Shown: positions 35,641-46,714 of the stretch, piece by piece
Layout of the letters: every line of letters starts with the position of its first letter
How positions within the stretch are numbered: the first letter of the stretch is position 1
NCBI GenBank assembly: GCA_902629575.1
Contig: CACORJ010000001.1
Coordinates: 1-64,000, forward strand
DNA length: 64,000 nt
Source of the DNA: an uncultured Pelagibacteraceae bacterium
Lineage (GTDB): Bacteria > Pseudomonadota > Alphaproteobacteria > Pelagibacterales > Pelagibacteraceae
Direction of reading: 5' to 3'
The notes under the pieces: generated by a model
Database searches by the model: none
What the model was told of the DNA's origin: nothing
The model's input: only the letters and a program-made list of their open reading frames with translations
Program-made: the position numbers and the translations under genes

Positions 35641-36477
35641 TTAAAGATAGCCTAACTCGATCATTTCTTTTTCAAAGTTTTCTTCAACTAGTCTTGTTGT
35701 TTTCTTATCTAAGATATTTTTCCAGTCATTTTCCGGACCAAGATTGAAAAACTTTTTAAGATTTCCTTTACTATCAGTAACTGCCTCAATGAATCCCTTC
35801 TCTTTTTCTTGTAATTTTAATTTATCAAAACTTGTATTTTCGATAGATTTAACAACTTCAGTTTCTGAATATTGATAATCATGTTTTTTTTTTAAAAAAT
35901 TACTAATTTTACTAAATTCATCAAAACTATTATCAACTAGATTTTCATATTTAATTAAAAGATAATCTTTTTTGATCTTTTTCCATGATTTGTAATGGTT
36001 AGACCATGAAGATATAATTGTAAGTAAATCAATTTCTGATTTTGATTTTTTGTTTCCAATGATTGTTTGTTCATTTTTCATAAAATTTAGTGATTTTTCA
36101 TAACTGTCAAAATCAAAGTGATTCTTAATTGAAGTTATGATATTTCTTGGATCTCTTACTATATAAATAACTGAGTCGGTGTTAACCTCATCTGTGAACA
36201 AATCATCGTTAGATTTCCAATTAGCACTATGGGTTTTAAAAAATTTAATCTTGTTATCTAAATTTATCCTAGATTGAGCGTGTAAACTATTTTGAATGAT
36301 TTGATTAATATTTTCAGAATTTTCATTAATGTTTTCATAATCTTTTTTTGTTGGGAAAGCTCTAATCTTAATGTCGTTGATATTTAAATCATTATCTTGA
36401 GAAAATATCAAACATGTTAAAAATGATCTTACCCAAGTGCTCCCACTTTTAGGATATGATGCTAGCCAGATAATCAT
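35641..36477 (-). CDS. Sulfotransferase-domain protein (second copy)
   Basis: 278 aa, starting MIIWLASYPKSGSTWVRSF with the PAPS loop YPKSGST at residues 8-14, and IYIVRDPRNIITSIKNHF in the first half as the 3'-phosphate site. The C-terminus FFNLGPENDWKNILDK resembles that of the copy at 9812-10660, so the two are paralogues. The acceptor is unknown; such proteins often decorate surface glycans or lipids. It sits in reverse orientation between rho and mnmE, a place normally without a gene, which suggests insertion into the origin cluster. Confidence 0.9.
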   Translation of the reverse strand: MIIWLASYPKSGSTWVRSFLTCLIFSQDNDLNINDIKIRAFPTKKDYENINENSENINQIIQNSLHAQSRINLDNKIKFFKTHSANWKSNDDLFTDEVNTDSVIYIVRDPRNIITSIKNHFDFDSYEKSLNFMKNEQTIIGNKKSKSEIDLLTIISSWSNHYKSWKKIKKDYLLIKYENLVDNSFDEFSKISNFLKKKHDYQYSETEVVKSIENTSFDKLKLQEKEKGFIEAVTDSKGNLKKFFNLGPENDWKNILDKKTTRLVEENFEKEMIELGYL

Positions 36478-36534
36478 AAAATTATAATTAAAATTAACAA
36501 AAACTATTAAATATATGTATATTAAAAATTTGAT

Positions 36535-37866
36535 ATGACAATTTATGCACTTTCAACTGGGCCAGGAATTTCTGGAATCGCTATTATAAGAATTTCAGGA
36601 TCTGAGACTGAAAAAATTATTAAATTATTGACCGGCAAGAATATTCCTAAGGCTAGAGTGGCAACCCTTCGGAAAATAAACAATACCAACACTTCTGAGT
36701 TAATCGATGAGGGGATAATAATATGGTTTCCTGGGCCAGAGAGCTATACAGGAGAAGATATGGCTGAAATACATGTGCATGGTGGAAAAGCCGTTGTTTT
36801 GGCTATTCAAAACGAGATTTCAAAGATTAAAAATTGTAGGCTAGCTGAACCCGGAGAATTTACGAAACTAGCTTTCCAAAATGGAAAAATAAATTTACTC
36901 AAAGCTGAAAGCATAGCTGATTTGATTTCAGCAGAAACTGAAATTCAAAGATTACAAGCCGTAAAAATTATGAAAGGAAAGTCATCAGAAAAATTTAATG
37001 ATTTAAGAGAAAAATTATTAAAAATTTTATCATTTGTTGAGGCTAAAATAGATTTTCCTGAAGAGGATTTACCGGAAGATAATTTAAAAAAAATAAAAAA
37101 TGACTCATTAGACGTATTAAATGAGGTAAATAAAATTTTGAATGATCAAAAGGTTGGAGAAATAATTCGCGAGGGTTTTAAAATTGCAATTGTAGGACCA
37201 ACTAATGCAGGTAAATCAAGTTTATTAAATAATTTATCTAACAGAGAGGTTGCTATAGTTTCTGAGATAGCTGGTACAACAAGAGATGTTGTTGAAACCC
37301 ATCTAAATATAGATGGTTATCCTGTTATTATTTCTGACACAGCCGGTATACGAGAATCAAAAGATGAAATCGAAAAAAAAGGAATAAGATTATCTCTAAA
37401 AAAAGCTGAAAATGCTGACCTAAAATTAGTAGTAGTTGATGCTAAAAGTATTGATTTAAGCGGTTTTTTGAATGATTTGTTAAAAAATGATGCAATTCTT
37501 GTTGTTAATAAATCTGACCTAATAAAAGATAAGTTAGACCCAGAAATTCATAAACTTAATCACGTTTTAATTTCATTAAAAGACAACTCAAACATTGATG
37601 AGTTGATCAAAAAAATTAAAAACTATTTAAAAGATAAATTCATAACTGAGGAAGATATTTTAATAACTCGAGAAAGACATAGACAGCATTTGGCTCAGTG
37701 TGTAGATCATCTGAAAAACTTTTTGGATAAAAATAGTAAAAAAGATTTTGATAAAGCAGCTGAAGATCTAAGGTTAGCAACTAGACATTTAGGCATGATT
37801 GTCGGAAAAGTTGATGTAGAGGAGATATTAGGCAGCATTTTCAACGATTTTTGCATTGGGAAATAA
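36535..37866 (+). CDS. mnmE: tRNA modification GTPase MnmE
   Basis: With MnmG, installs the cmnm5 group on wobble U34 of several tRNAs. The N-terminal folate-binding domain begins TIYALSTGPGISGIAIIRISG and has PESYTGEDMAEIHVHGG. The inserted G domain has G1 GPTNAGKSSLLN (from about 221), G2 AGTTRDVVE, G3 DTAGI and G4 NKSD. The C-terminus ends FCIGK, the conserved Cys motif. 443 aa is normal. It is separated from mnmG by a 116-base gap in which I see only AT-rich DNA. Confidence 0.98.
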   Translation: MTIYALSTGPGISGIAIIRISGSETEKIIKLLTGKNIPKARVATLRKINNTNTSELIDEGIIIWFPGPESYTGEDMAEIHVHGGKAVVLAIQNEISKIKNCRLAEPGEFTKLAFQNGKINLLKAESIADLISAETEIQRLQAVKIMKGKSSEKFNDLREKLLKILSFVEAKIDFPEEDLPEDNLKKIKNDSLDVLNEVNKILNDQKVGEIIREGFKIAIVGPTNAGKSSLLNNLSNREVAIVSEIAGTTRDVVETHLNIDGYPVIISDTAGIRESKDEIEKKGIRLSLKKAENADLKLVVVDAKSIDLSGFLNDLLKNDAILVVNKSDLIKDKLDPEIHKLNHVLISLKDNSNIDELIKKIKNYLKDKFITEEDILITRERHRQHLAQCVDHLKNFLDKNSKKDFDKAAEDLRLATRHLGMIVGKVDVEEILGSIFNDFCIGK

Positions 37867-37982
37867 AAGCAATTTTGCTGGATTTTTAGGGCTTTTTTTT
37901 CGATTTTCGTTGATAAATATAGCTTATTTAAGAAAAAAAACTGAAATCTTGTAAATATTTTAATCGAATATAAATTTAGATC

Positions 37983-39854
37983 ATGAAAAAAGATTTATCA
38001 TATGAAGTGGTAGTAATTGGTGGGGGACATGCAGGATGTGAGGCAGCAGCTGCATCAGCTCGACTTGGAATTAACACTGCCCTATTTACTCACAATAAAA
38101 ATACTATAGGAGAAATGTCATGTAATCCAGCTATTGGTGGTTTAGGTAAAGGTCATTTGGTAAGAGAAATTGATGCTTTAGATGGGGTTATGGGTGAGGT
38201 TGCCGATAAGTCTGGAATACAGTTTAGACTGTTAAATAGAAGCAGAGGTCCAGCAGTGAGAGGACCTAGAACTCAATCTGATAGATCATTATATCGTAAA
38301 TTTATGCAAGAAAAACTTGTAAACTATTGTAATTTAAGCATTTTTTCTGATCCTGTAATTAAGTTTGTTTTTAACAATAATGAAATAACTGGATTTTTAA
38401 CATTAAAAGGTAATAAAGTAAGTTGTAACAAGTTAATACTTACAACTGGGACATTTTTAAATGGCTTGATACATATTGGTGATGAAAGAACTCCCGCTGG
38501 AAGATTTAATGAAAAGCCAAGCACAGGTTTAAGTGAACAGTTAGAGAAATATAATTTTAAAATAGGTAGATTAAAAACTGGTACACCACCAAGGTTAGAT
38601 TCGAGAACTATTAATTTTGATAAATTGGAAAAACAATTTGCAGATGATGATCCTTATTTTTTTTCTTTCTTAACAAAAAAAAATCTAAACAAACAAGTAT
38701 CGTGTTCTATGACCTATACCAATGAAAAGGTTCATAAGATTATAGAAAAGAATTTATCTAAAAGTGCAATGTACTCTGGTGGCATTCAAGGTGTTGGTCC
38801 AAGATATTGTCCCTCAATAGAAGATAAGATAGTAAAATTTGCTGATAAGACGAGACATCAGATATTTTTAGAGCCAGAGGGCCTGAATGATAACACAATC
38901 TATCCAAATGGTATATCAACATCTCTACCTGAAGACGTGCAGCATGAAATACTCAACAATATCAGTGGTTTAGAAAATGTAAAAGTGATTAGGCCAGGAT
39001 ATGCTATAGAATATGATTATGTAGACCCTAGAGAACTCTTTTTAACATTGGAGACAAAGAAAATAAAGAATCTATACCTTGCAGGCCAAATTAATGGAAC
39101 CACAGGCTACGAAGAGGCTGCAGCCCAAGGTCTTATAGCTGGGATTAATGCTGCACTATCACTTAAAAAAATGGAGCCTTTTATCCTTGATAGATCAGAT
39201 GCATATATTGGAGTAATGATTGATGATTTAGTAACTAAGGGTGTTGCTGAGCCCTATAGAATGTTCACATCTAGAGCTGAATATAGATTAAGTCTTAGAT
39301 CAGATAATGCTGACTTAAGACTCACTCATAAAGGAATTAATATTGGTTTAATTTCAAATAATAGAAAAGAAATATTTGAGAATAAATTTCAAAAATTGAG
39401 CAAAATATCATTGCAGATGTCTAATTTGAATATTTCTCCCTCTAAAGCTGCGAAATTTGGTATTAGAATTGCTAAAGATGGTGTTTTTAGAACAGCTGAA
39501 GAAATATTAACTCAAAAAGACGTTAATATGAGTAAAATTAGAGATATTTGGCCTGAAATTCTTAATCATGGTGCTGAGATTGATGAACAAATAGAGATAA
39601 ACTCTCATTATAGAGGTTATTTGAAAAAGCAAAAAGCTGATATTCTTGCTTTTAAAAGAGATGAGAATTTATCTATTCCTGATAATATTGATTATGATCA
39701 ATTCTCAGGCCTTTCTAATGAAGTTAAAGCTAAATTCAAAGAAATAAGGCCCAAAACAATGGGTCAAGCCCTGAGAATCGATGGAATTACCCCTGCTGCT
39801 GTATATATTTTGTTGTCACATGTCAAAAGAAAGTCTATTAAGCATATAGCTTAA
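37983..39854 (+). CDS. mnmG: tRNA uridine-5-carboxymethylaminomethyl modification enzyme MnmG
   Basis: FAD/NADH partner of MnmE, 623 aa. The FAD dinucleotide motif [20 protein letters not shown] is at about 9-28, followed by [24 protein letters not shown]. The second GidA signature [26 protein letters not shown] lies mid-protein, and [20 protein letters not shown] closes the FAD site. The C-terminal MnmE-binding helical domain is complete. Its stop shares one base with the rsmG start (TAATG), as often found for gidA-gidB pairs. Confidence 0.99.
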   Translation: MKKDLSYEVVVIGGGHAGCEAAAASARLGINTALFTHNKNTIGEMSCNPAIGGLGKGHLVREIDALDGVMGEVADKSGIQFRLLNRSRGPAVRGPRTQSDRSLYRKFMQEKLVNYCNLSIFSDPVIKFVFNNNEITGFLTLKGNKVSCNKLILTTGTFLNGLIHIGDERTPAGRFNEKPSTGLSEQLEKYNFKIGRLKTGTPPRLDSRTINFDKLEKQFADDDPYFFSFLTKKNLNKQVSCSMTYTNEKVHKIIEKNLSKSAMYSGGIQGVGPRYCPSIEDKIVKFADKTRHQIFLEPEGLNDNTIYPNGISTSLPEDVQHEILNNISGLENVKVIRPGYAIEYDYVDPRELFLTLETKKIKNLYLAGQINGTTGYEEAAAQGLIAGINAALSLKKMEPFILDRSDAYIGVMIDDLVTKGVAEPYRMFTSRAEYRLSLRSDNADLRLTHKGINIGLISNNRKEIFENKFQKLSKISLQMSNLNISPSKAAKFGIRIAKDGVFRTAEEILTQKDVNMSKIRDIWPEILNHGAEIDEQIEINSHYRGYLKKQKADILAFKRDENLSIPDNIDYDQFSGLSNEVKAKFKEIRPKTMGQALRIDGITPAAVYILLSHVKRKSIKHIA

Positions 39855-40498
39855 TGGATCAAAAAATTTTAAATTCTTACTCAAGACTCAATGATTTAAA
39901 TGTTTCACGTGAAACATTTTTAGACTTTGAAAACTACGTATCACTAATTTTGGAAAAAAATGAAAAAATAAATATAATCAGTAAAAAAACAGCCTCAAAA
40001 AAGGCAATAATTGATCGACACATTATTGATTCAGCACAAATAATTGATTTTGTTGATTTAAATAGTAATACAACCACAGATTTAGGATCAGGAGGGGGTC
40101 TACCTGGAATTATTATAGCTATTTTGCTAAAAAATATGAAAAATAATATGAATGTGCACCTTTATGAAAAAAGCTATCATAAAAGCCATTTTTTAAAAGA
40201 AGTTTCAAATAAATTGAATTTAAATACAAAAGTTTTTCAAAAAGATATTTTTAAAATTAAAAATTTAGAAACAGGAACGATAATGTCGAGAGCATTCAAA
40301 CCAATGCCAGTAATTTTAGATTTAGTATATGAAAATTTTTTAAATTTCAAAAATTTAATTTTTTTTATGGGGAAGAGTGGAAAAAAAATATTTCAAGATT
40401 CTAAAAAAAAATGGGAATTAGAATATTTTGAAAAAAAAAGTTTAACGAATGAAGATTCTTTTTTAATAAATATTAAAAAAATTAGAAAAAAAAATTAG
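39854..40498 (+). CDS. rsmG: 16S rRNA (guanine527-N7)-methyltransferase RsmG
   Basis: Methylates G527 of 16S rRNA (GidB). The SAM-binding motif is TDLGSGGGLPGIIIAIL, followed by LYEKSYHKSHFLKEV, and MSRAFKPM lies near the C-terminal half. At 214 aa the length is normal. Residues 16-22, NVSRETF, are encoded by a perfect parS site (39898-39919), so the protein sequence here is under double constraint. It is followed by parA with no gap, and the two ParABS genes come next. Confidence 0.97.
   Translation: MDQKILNSYSRLNDLNVSRETFLDFENYVSLILEKNEKINIISKKTASKKAIIDRHIIDSAQIIDFVDLNSNTTTDLGSGGGLPGIIIAILLKNMKNNMNVHLYEKSYHKSHFLKEVSNKLNLNTKVFQKDIFKIKNLETGTIMSRAFKPMPVILDLVYENFLNFKNLIFFMGKSGKKIFQDSKKKWELEYFEKKSLTNEDSFLINIKKIRKKN
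39898..39919. promoter_or_regulatory. parS centromere site (perfect)
   Basis: TGTTTCACGTGAAACA (39901-39916) is identical to the canonical bacterial parS consensus, and symmetry extends to a 22-bp perfect palindrome AAATG...CATTT. It lies inside rsmG, about 600 bases upstream of parA and 8.4 kb from the candidate oriC, and should nucleate ParB spreading. Confidence 0.95.
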
Positions 40499-41293
40499 AT
40501 GCAAATAATATCAATTATTAATCAAAAGGGTGGTGTAGGAAAAACTACTACAGTAATAAATCTTGCAGCTGGATTATCGCAATTAAGTAAAAAAATTCTT
40601 GTTATAGATCTTGATCCACAGGGAAACGCAACAACTGGTCTTGGACTATCTAATATGGATAATTCTAGTAATACAATTTATGGAGTATTAAATGGAACTA
40701 AAGATGTGAATGAAGTAATTAAGAAAACGAAGTTTGAAAATTTAGATATTATAACTTCTAATGTAGATTTATCAGGATTAGAAGTTGAAACAGCAGATGA
40801 TAGTAATAGAGCCTTTATATTAAAGACTAAATTAGCCCTGTATTTGAACAATTCTGGAGGATATTACGATTATGTGCTGATTGATTGTCCACCGTCTTTG
40901 AGTTTATTAACTGTTATGGCCCTGGTATCTTCCAATTCACTTTTAGTCCCTTTACAAACAGAGTTTTTTGCTCTTGAGGGCTTAACACAACTCATGAAAA
41001 CGATTGAAAGAATAAAAGTGAGTTTAAACCGTGATCTAAAAATAAGAGGTATACTTTTAACAATGTATGACAAACGTAACAAATTATCTTCTCAAGTTGA
41101 AAAAGAAGCTAGAGATTATTTTAATGAAAAAGTTTATTCTACAGTGATACCTAGAAATGTAAGACTATCAGAAGCCCCGTCACACGGTGTGCCAGTGTTA
41201 ATTTATGATAAATCTTGCCCAGGTAGCAAATCGTACTTTAATTTTACTGATGAATTTATTAATCAAGAGTCTTCTATAGGGAGTGCTGCTTAA
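40499..41293 (+). CDS. parA: Chromosome partitioning ATPase ParA
   Basis: Deviant Walker-A ATPase that moves ParB-parS complexes. The P-loop KGGVGKTT sits at about residues 10-17 (IINQKGGVGKTTTVINLAAGL), the switch region is DLDPQGNATTGLG, and IDCPPSL is Walker B. At 264 aa it is a chromosomal-type ParA without an N-terminal DNA-binding domain. It starts directly after the rsmG stop (TAG-ATG), and its own stop shares a base with parB. Confidence 0.98.
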   Translation: MQIISIINQKGGVGKTTTVINLAAGLSQLSKKILVIDLDPQGNATTGLGLSNMDNSSNTIYGVLNGTKDVNEVIKKTKFENLDIITSNVDLSGLEVETADDSNRAFILKTKLALYLNNSGGYYDYVLIDCPPSLSLLTVMALVSSNSLLVPLQTEFFALEGLTQLMKTIERIKVSLNRDLKIRGILLTMYDKRNKLSSQVEKEARDYFNEKVYSTVIPRNVRLSEAPSHGVPVLIYDKSCPGSKSYFNFTDEFINQESSIGSAA

Positions 41294-42135
41294 TGGATAA
41301 AATTAAAAAAGGTTTAGGAAGAGGTTTATCATCCTTGATAGGAGAAACAAAAGTTGAACCTCAAAAAAATTTGATATCAATTAGTGATTTAGTTCCAAAT
41401 AGATATCAACCAAGAAAGATATTTGATGAGCAAAATCTAGAGGAATTGTCTAATTCGATAAGGGAAAGAGGGATGATACAGCCAATTGTCGTTAGGAAAT
41501 CAAATAGTGATAATTCAAAATTTGAGATTATTGCAGGTGAGAGAAGATGGCTGGCTGCACAAAGAGCAGGTCTTCATAATGTACCAGTTGTTGTTACAGA
41601 AGCAGATGATTTAAAATCTTTAGAATTTGCAATAGTGGAGAATGTTCAAAGACACGATTTAAATCCTTTAGAGGAGGCACAAGGTTACAAAAAGTTAATT
41701 GATGAATTTGGATATGACCAAGAAAAAGTTTCTAAATTTATAGGAAAAAGCAGAAGTCACATTACAAACGCTCTAAGGCTTTTAACTTTACCTCAAGATG
41801 TAATAAAATTAATTGAAAATCAAAAATTAACTGCTGGTCATGCAAAAATTTTAGTAGGGCTTAATAATAGCAGTTTTGTAGCAAATAAGATAATAGAAAA
41901 AAAATTATCGGTTAGGCAAGCTGAAAATTTCGTTAAAATTTTTAAATCAAAAAAATTTAAATCAAATAATATAAAAGACGTAAATATTAGAAACCTGGAA
42001 GTTTCAATTTCTGAAAAAATTGGCCTTAATGTTTCAATAAAAAATAATAAAAAAAATCAAGGTTCGATTACTTTTTCTTATAAAGAAATTGATCAACTCA
42101 ATAAGATTATCGATATCATAAAATCAAATTATTAG
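41293..42135 (+). CDS. parB: Chromosome partitioning protein ParB
   Basis: CTPase clamp that loads at parS. The N-terminal ParA-contact peptide is KKGLGRGLSSLIGE (4-17), and the CTP-binding region shows NRYQPRKIF and AGERRWLAAQRAG. The helix-turn-helix region lies in KFIGKSRSHITNALRLLTLP, and a C-terminal dimerisation segment ends the protein. 280 aa is normal. The parS it should read is inside rsmG, 1.4 kb upstream. Convergent with holA, with one base between the two stops. Confidence 0.98.
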   Translation: MDKIKKGLGRGLSSLIGETKVEPQKNLISISDLVPNRYQPRKIFDEQNLEELSNSIRERGMIQPIVVRKSNSDNSKFEIIAGERRWLAAQRAGLHNVPVVVTEADDLKSLEFAIVENVQRHDLNPLEEAQGYKKLIDEFGYDQEKVSKFIGKSRSHITNALRLLTLPQDVIKLIENQKLTAGHAKILVGLNNSSFVANKIIEKKLSVRQAENFVKIFKSKKFKSNNIKDVNIRNLEVSISEKIGLNVSIKNNKKNQGSITFSYKEIDQLNKIIDIIKSNY

Positions 42136-42136
42136 T

Positions 42137-43114
42137 CTATCCATTTAGAATAAAATCATTCACAATGTATGTTGAAATTTGTGAATTATTTTTCACTAAT
42201 AATTCTATGCTATTTACTCTCAGAATTAATTGATTTATTTCATCTAAAGATAAGTTATTTAGTTGTTTTTTTACTATTTCTTTGTCTTTCCAGAAAATTT
42301 GAGGTCTAAAAGATGCTATAGCTTGATCCTGATTTTTTTTAATTTCTGTCTCCTTTTTAAGTTTTTTAAGTCTTTTTAATTTATATAAAAATGATTTTAA
42401 AATAACGATATTATCTTCAGTTGAGGGAATATTGTCATTTAAGATGTTTATTATTTTATTTTTATTCTTCGCCAAGCATTGATCAGTTAATTCTGAAATA
42501 CTGTGGTTTTCAGCTGAGTTTATAATTTTTAGTATTTCATTTGATCCAATTTTTAATTTTTTATGAGCATAGTTATAAATTTTTTCAAGTTCACTTTGTA
42601 AAACAATTCGATTTCCTACGCATTTTCTTACTATAAAATTGATATTTTCTTGATTAATTTGAATTTTATTTTGTCTAAAAAAATTTTGAGCAATAAGCAT
42701 AAGTGTTTGATTATCATCTTCGTAGAATGGAATTATCACAAACTCATCTTTTTTCTCAAAATAAGTTCTTAATTTTGATTTCTTTTCTAAAATTCCAGAT
42801 TTGATAATTATTTTGATTTCTTGAATTTTTTTTTCTGATAATTCCTCAATTATTTCTAATATCTTATCTGTGGCTCTATTGATTATAATTAGTTTATTAT
42901 TTTCGAATAAAGAATTATTTAATATTTGTTCTCTAAAATTGTCTAGATCAGATAAGATATCTGACTCATCATAATAATAAATATTTTTTGAAAAATTTGG
43001 CTTTAAAATATTATTTATCGTTTCTTCAATTAGGCCTATATTTTTTCCATATAATAGATAAAAGTTAATTTTTTTGTCTAAATTTTTTTTTAAATTAAAG
43101 TGTTTAATTATCAT
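42137..43114 (-). CDS. holA: DNA polymerase III delta subunit
   Basis: Clamp-loader delta subunit that opens the beta sliding clamp. The 325-aa protein has the family's weakly conserved AAA+-like fold: FYLLYGKNIGLIEETINNIL near the start, KLIIINRATDKILEIIEEL, IIPFYEDDNQTLMLIAQNFF, and a C-terminal helical domain with LKSFLYKLKRLKKLK and IFWKDKEIVKKQL. Identity to model HolA is low, but order, length and the adjacent lptE-leuS genes (leuS-lptE-holA is a classical bacterial cluster) make the call secure. Overlaps lptE by four bases. Confidence 0.92.
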   Translation of the reverse strand: MIIKHFNLKKNLDKKINFYLLYGKNIGLIEETINNILKPNFSKNIYYYDESDILSDLDNFREQILNNSLFENNKLIIINRATDKILEIIEELSEKKIQEIKIIIKSGILEKKSKLRTYFEKKDEFVIIPFYEDDNQTLMLIAQNFFRQNKIQINQENINFIVRKCVGNRIVLQSELEKIYNYAHKKLKIGSNEILKIINSAENHSISELTDQCLAKNKNKIINILNDNIPSTEDNIVILKSFLYKLKRLKKLKKETEIKKNQDQAIASFRPQIFWKDKEIVKKQLNNLSLDEINQLILRVNSIELLVKNNSQISTYIVNDFILNG

Positions 43115-43563
43115 TCCATATTTAAAAACAAGATTAAATCCTCAATTATCCCATTTACCAGCTGATTTTTAATATTTGTTTGGTACTCGATTAACTCAAA
43201 TTTGTTTTCTTTTTTATTGTATGTAAAATCGTCAGAAAAAATTTTGTTTTTAATTACATTTTCATCACTAATTATTTTTAAATCTATCAGAATACTTGAT
43301 CTGTAAGTTTCAGTTTGACCCTTCGAATTTTTGGATATTTCATCAATTTTATAAAAGCTCGATAATGACAACTCCATTAATTTTGAATTAGTTTTATTTT
43401 CTTTAAGTGATAATGAATTTAAAATCAGCTTGTTAATGTCGTTTTCACCTTGAGTACTAATTTTGTAAAATTCAATATTTTTTAATTTATTGTTTACATA
43501 TATAGGCTGATATCCACAGCTAGTTATTATTAATGACAATATAATAATCAAAAATTTCTTCAT
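43111..43563 (-). CDS. lptE: LPS-assembly lipoprotein LptE
   Basis: Outer-membrane lipoprotein that plugs LptD and aids LPS export. The 150-aa precursor has a signal peptide with lipobox [13 protein letters not shown] (Cys at about residue 16); CGYQPIY is typical of alphaproteobacterial LptE. The rest is poorly conserved, as usual for this family. Its start overlaps the leuS stop by four bases, and holA overlaps its end likewise, giving a leuS-lptE-holA operon. Confidence 0.9.
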   Translation of the reverse strand: MKKFLIIILSLIITSCGYQPIYVNNKLKNIEFYKISTQGENDINKLILNSLSLKENKTNSKLMELSLSSFYKIDEISKNSKGQTETYRSSILIDLKIISDENVIKNKIFSDDFTYNKKENKFELIEYQTNIKNQLVNGIIEDLILFLNME

Positions 43564-46109
43564 TGTTTTACAATATAATTTATAAGTCTATTTTTTACAT
43601 AAATTGTTTTAATTAATTTTGCATTAATTAAATATTTATCAATTAATTTTTTTTCTTTAATTTGACTAATAATTTTATCCTCTTTAATTTCTTTTTTAAC
43701 TGAAATTAAACCCCTTTTTTTGCCATTAACTTGTATTACGATTTCGTTAAATTCTTCTTGTAAATAATTCTGATCTATTTTCGGCCATTCAGTTTTTTTA
43801 TCAAATTTAAACTTCTCTAAACATTCATGAGCAAAATGAGGTATAACTGGTAGCATTACAAGAATTATTTTTTCAAAATTTTTTTTTAGATTTTTAAAAT
43901 TTTTCTTACCTTCAGTTAATTTTTTATAATAAGAATAAATTTCGTGATAACTTGCAATTATTACGTTATATCTAAATTTTTCTAACGCATTATTAATCTT
44001 ATTTATGATTTGATTATTAAATATTTCTAAATTATCGTTAGTTTCATCTTCTTTATAAGAGGTAATTTTTAAAATTTCCTCACTTAAAAGCCAAAATTTT
44101 TGTATAAATTTGTAAGCAGAAATCATTCCATCATCTGACCACTGGATATCTTTTTCAGGAGGACTATCTGCTAAAATAAAAAACCTTACTGCATCTGCTC
44201 CATATTGATCAATAATATTTTGTGGATCAATTGTATTTTTTTTTGATTTTGACATTGATTCTGAAGGTCCAACTTTTACTATTTTAGTGCGATCGTTTTT
44301 TTCAAAAAATTCTTTTCCATCTTCTGAAAAAACCTCATCTGGGTTAAGCCAATTATCATTTTCATCTCTATAAGTTTCATGACAAACCATACCCTGAGTA
44401 AACAATCCTTTAAATGGCTCTTTTAGTTTAACTTCAGAGTTATTTAGACTTAATGCTCTCATAAAAAATCTTGAGTATAATAAATGTAAAATTGCATGCT
44501 CAACTCCACCTATATATTGATCAACTGGCATCCAGTAATCTAATTCTGATTTATTAAAAGGTTTCGTATCTTCTTTTGCTGAACAAAATCTTAAAAAGTA
44601 CCAAGATGAGTCAACAAAAGTATCAAGTGTATCTGTTTCTCTTGTATACATTTTTCCATTAATAGTTATTGATTTCCAATCTTTATTTGCATCAAGAGGA
44701 TTACCATTAATATTAATATCAACATTTTCCGGTAACTTTACTGGTAAATCATTTTCTGGAATTTTAATAATTTTATTATTTTGATCATATGCAATAGGTA
44801 TTGGGCAGCCCCAATATCTTTGTCTAGATATCCCCCAATCTTTTAAACGATAATTTGTTTTTCTTTTCCCAATTTTTCTTTCTTCTAAAAAATTTATAGT
44901 CTTATTTATTGACTCATCTGGAACCTTTAATCCATTTAAAAAATTTGAATTTATTAATACACCAGGACCTGTATAAGCTTCTTCTTCAACAACAAAATTA
45001 TCATTTTGATCTGAGGGTTTAACTACTGTTTTAATTTCAAGTTTATATTTTTTTGCAAAATCATAATCTCTTTGATCATGGGCCGGACAGCCAAAAACTG
45101 CTCCAAATCCATAGTCCATTAATACAAAATTTGCAAAATAAACAGGTACCTCGTTTTCTTCATTTAAAGGATTAATTGCAGTTAAATTTGTTTTGAATCC
45201 TATTTTTGATGCTTGGGCAATTGACTCTTCTGTAGTGCCTGTCTTAGCGCATTCTTTTTTAAAATCCTGAAAATTTTTGTCTTTCTCATAATATTTGGAG
45301 ATTGGATGGTCTACTGATAAAGCTAAAAACGAAAACCCAAATAAAGTATCAGGCCTAGTAGTATAACATTTTATAGTTTTAATTTTTTCTGAACCATTTA
45401 TCTTAAAGTCAATTTCACATCCAAAAGATTTTCCTATCCAATTTTTTTGCATTATCTTAACTTTCTCTGGCCATTCATTTAATGAATTTAGATCAGATAA
45501 TAATTCTTCAGAAAAATATGAAATTTTAAAAAACCATTGGTTTAATTTTTTTCTTTCAACTATTGCACCAGACCTCCATCCTTTGCCGTCAATTACTTGT
45601 TCATTCGCAAGCACTGTTTGGTCTATTGGATCCCAATTAACATAGCTTTCTTTTCTATAAACTAATCCTTTATCATAAAGATCTAAAAAAATTTTTTGTT
45701 GGTGTTTATAATAATCTGGTGAGCATGTTGAAATTTCTCTTTCCCAATCTATTGATAATCCAAATAATTTTAACTGAGATTTCATGATATCAATATTGCT
45801 TTCTGTCCAAGTTTTTGGACTCAAATTATTTTGTCTTGCAGCATTTTCTGCCGGCATTCCAAAGGAGTCCCAACCCATTGGATGTAAGACGTTAAATCCA
45901 TTTAATGATTTATAGCGGGAGAGTACATCGCCAATAGTGTAGTTTCTAACATGTCCCATATGAATTTTTCCGGAAGGATAAGGAAACATTTCTAGACAGT
46001 AAAATTTTGGTTTAGAGTTATTTACTTCAGATTTAAAAGCTTTCTTCTCTTCCCAAAATTTTTGCCATTTTTGTTCAATAATTTTAAAATTGTATCTATT
46101 TTCATTCAT
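43560..46109 (-). CDS. leuS: Leucyl-tRNA synthetase
   Basis: Class I synthetase of 849 aa. The HIGH-type motif is in [20 protein letters not shown] (about 42-61). The connective-peptide editing domain is present, with [16 protein letters not shown], the threonine-rich editing loop, and [22 protein letters not shown] is seen in [16 protein letters not shown], and the C-terminal anticodon and tRNA-binding domains are complete. The first ATG at 46109 gives the normal N-terminus [20 protein letters not shown]. It heads the leuS-lptE-holA operon. Confidence 0.99.
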   Translation of the reverse strand: MNENRYNFKIIEQKWQKFWEEKKAFKSEVNNSKPKFYCLEMFPYPSGKIHMGHVRNYTIGDVLSRYKSLNGFNVLHPMGWDSFGMPAENAARQNNLSPKTWTESNIDIMKSQLKLFGLSIDWEREISTCSPDYYKHQQKIFLDLYDKGLVYRKESYVNWDPIDQTVLANEQVIDGKGWRSGAIVERKKLNQWFFKISYFSEELLSDLNSLNEWPEKVKIMQKNWIGKSFGCEIDFKINGSEKIKTIKCYTTRPDTLFGFSFLALSVDHPISKYYEKDKNFQDFKKECAKTGTTEESIAQASKIGFKTNLTAINPLNEENEVPVYFANFVLMDYGFGAVFGCPAHDQRDYDFAKKYKLEIKTVVKPSDQNDNFVVEEEAYTGPGVLINSNFLNGLKVPDESINKTINFLEERKIGKRKTNYRLKDWGISRQRYWGCPIPIAYDQNNKIIKIPENDLPVKLPENVDININGNPLDANKDWKSITINGKMYTRETDTLDTFVDSSWYFLRFCSAKEDTKPFNKSELDYWMPVDQYIGGVEHAILHLLYSRFFMRALSLNNSEVKLKEPFKGLFTQGMVCHETYRDENDNWLNPDEVFSEDGKEFFEKNDRTKIVKVGPSESMSKSKKNTIDPQNIIDQYGADAVRFFILADSPPEKDIQWSDDGMISAYKFIQKFWLLSEEILKITSYKEDETNDNLEIFNNQIINKINNALEKFRYNVIIASYHEIYSYYKKLTEGKKNFKNLKKNFEKIILVMLPVIPHFAHECLEKFKFDKKTEWPKIDQNYLQEEFNEIVIQVNGKKRGLISVKKEIKEDKIISQIKEKKLIDKYLINAKLIKTIYVKNRLINYIVKQ

Positions 46110-46186
46110 AAAGTTTTAATAAAAAAAAGTTAATTATTACTACTCTTAAGCAATTTATTTTACTTTAAATATAAAATAGTAAAACT

Positions 46187-46714
46187 TTATTCATCTTTTT
46201 TTGACTCAGCCTCTTTTTTAAGAATTGCAGCTCTTTTTAAAATAGAAGTTTTAATTTCATTATTTAAATTACTCTCAATTTTTGATGTTTGACATGAATT
46301 TATATTAATACATTTTCTTTTATAAATTGTTACATTTAGAGCATCAGATCTAATTTCATTTGTTAAAAATCTTATAGCAACTTTTAACTCCTCGTTATTT
46401 CCAGTTTCACCGTACCAATCAGTAATTATAATTCCACCAGCATAATCAACGTTTGCAAGAGGTATAAAATCTAACTTTTCAAGAGTGGCTCTCCAAAGAG
46501 GATTAGAGGAAGCAAACATAAAATTTGTGGAGCCTTTTCCACCCATTGAAGTTGAAAATTTCAAACCTCTTCCCTCACCAATATTTTTTTTAACTCTTTC
46601 ATCGGCGTTTACTGGTTGATCTTTAGCACTAGGAAAAGATTTACCACCACACGAGTTCAACAATAATGTAAAAATGGCTAAAAAGATTGCCGGGAATTTT
46701 GTTAATTTATACAT
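46187..46714 (-). CDS. DUF3576-domain lipoprotein
   Basis: A 175-aa exported protein. It has a signal peptide with lipobox LLLNSCGGKSFPS (Cys about residue 22), then the DUF3576 core: NPLWRATLEKLDFIPLANVDYAGGIIITDWYG and FLTNEIRSDALNVTIYK. Alphaproteobacterial members precede leuS in a conserved order, as here (77-base gap). Function unknown; probably an envelope protein anchored to a membrane. Divergent from the porin across 179 bases. Confidence 0.92.
   Translation of the reverse strand: MYKLTKFPAIFLAIFTLLLNSCGGKSFPSAKDQPVNADERVKKNIGEGRGLKFSTSMGGKGSTNFMFASSNPLWRATLEKLDFIPLANVDYAGGIIITDWYGETGNNEELKVAIRFLTNEIRSDALNVTIYKRKCININSCQTSKIESNLNNEIKTSILKRAAILKKEAESKKDE

Noticed and set aside
37867-37982. 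Terminator or small gene between mnmE and mnmG
   Set aside because: Only a 4-bp AGCA/TGCT stem followed by a mixed T-rich stretch, and no convincing ORF; treated as featureless AT-rich spacer.
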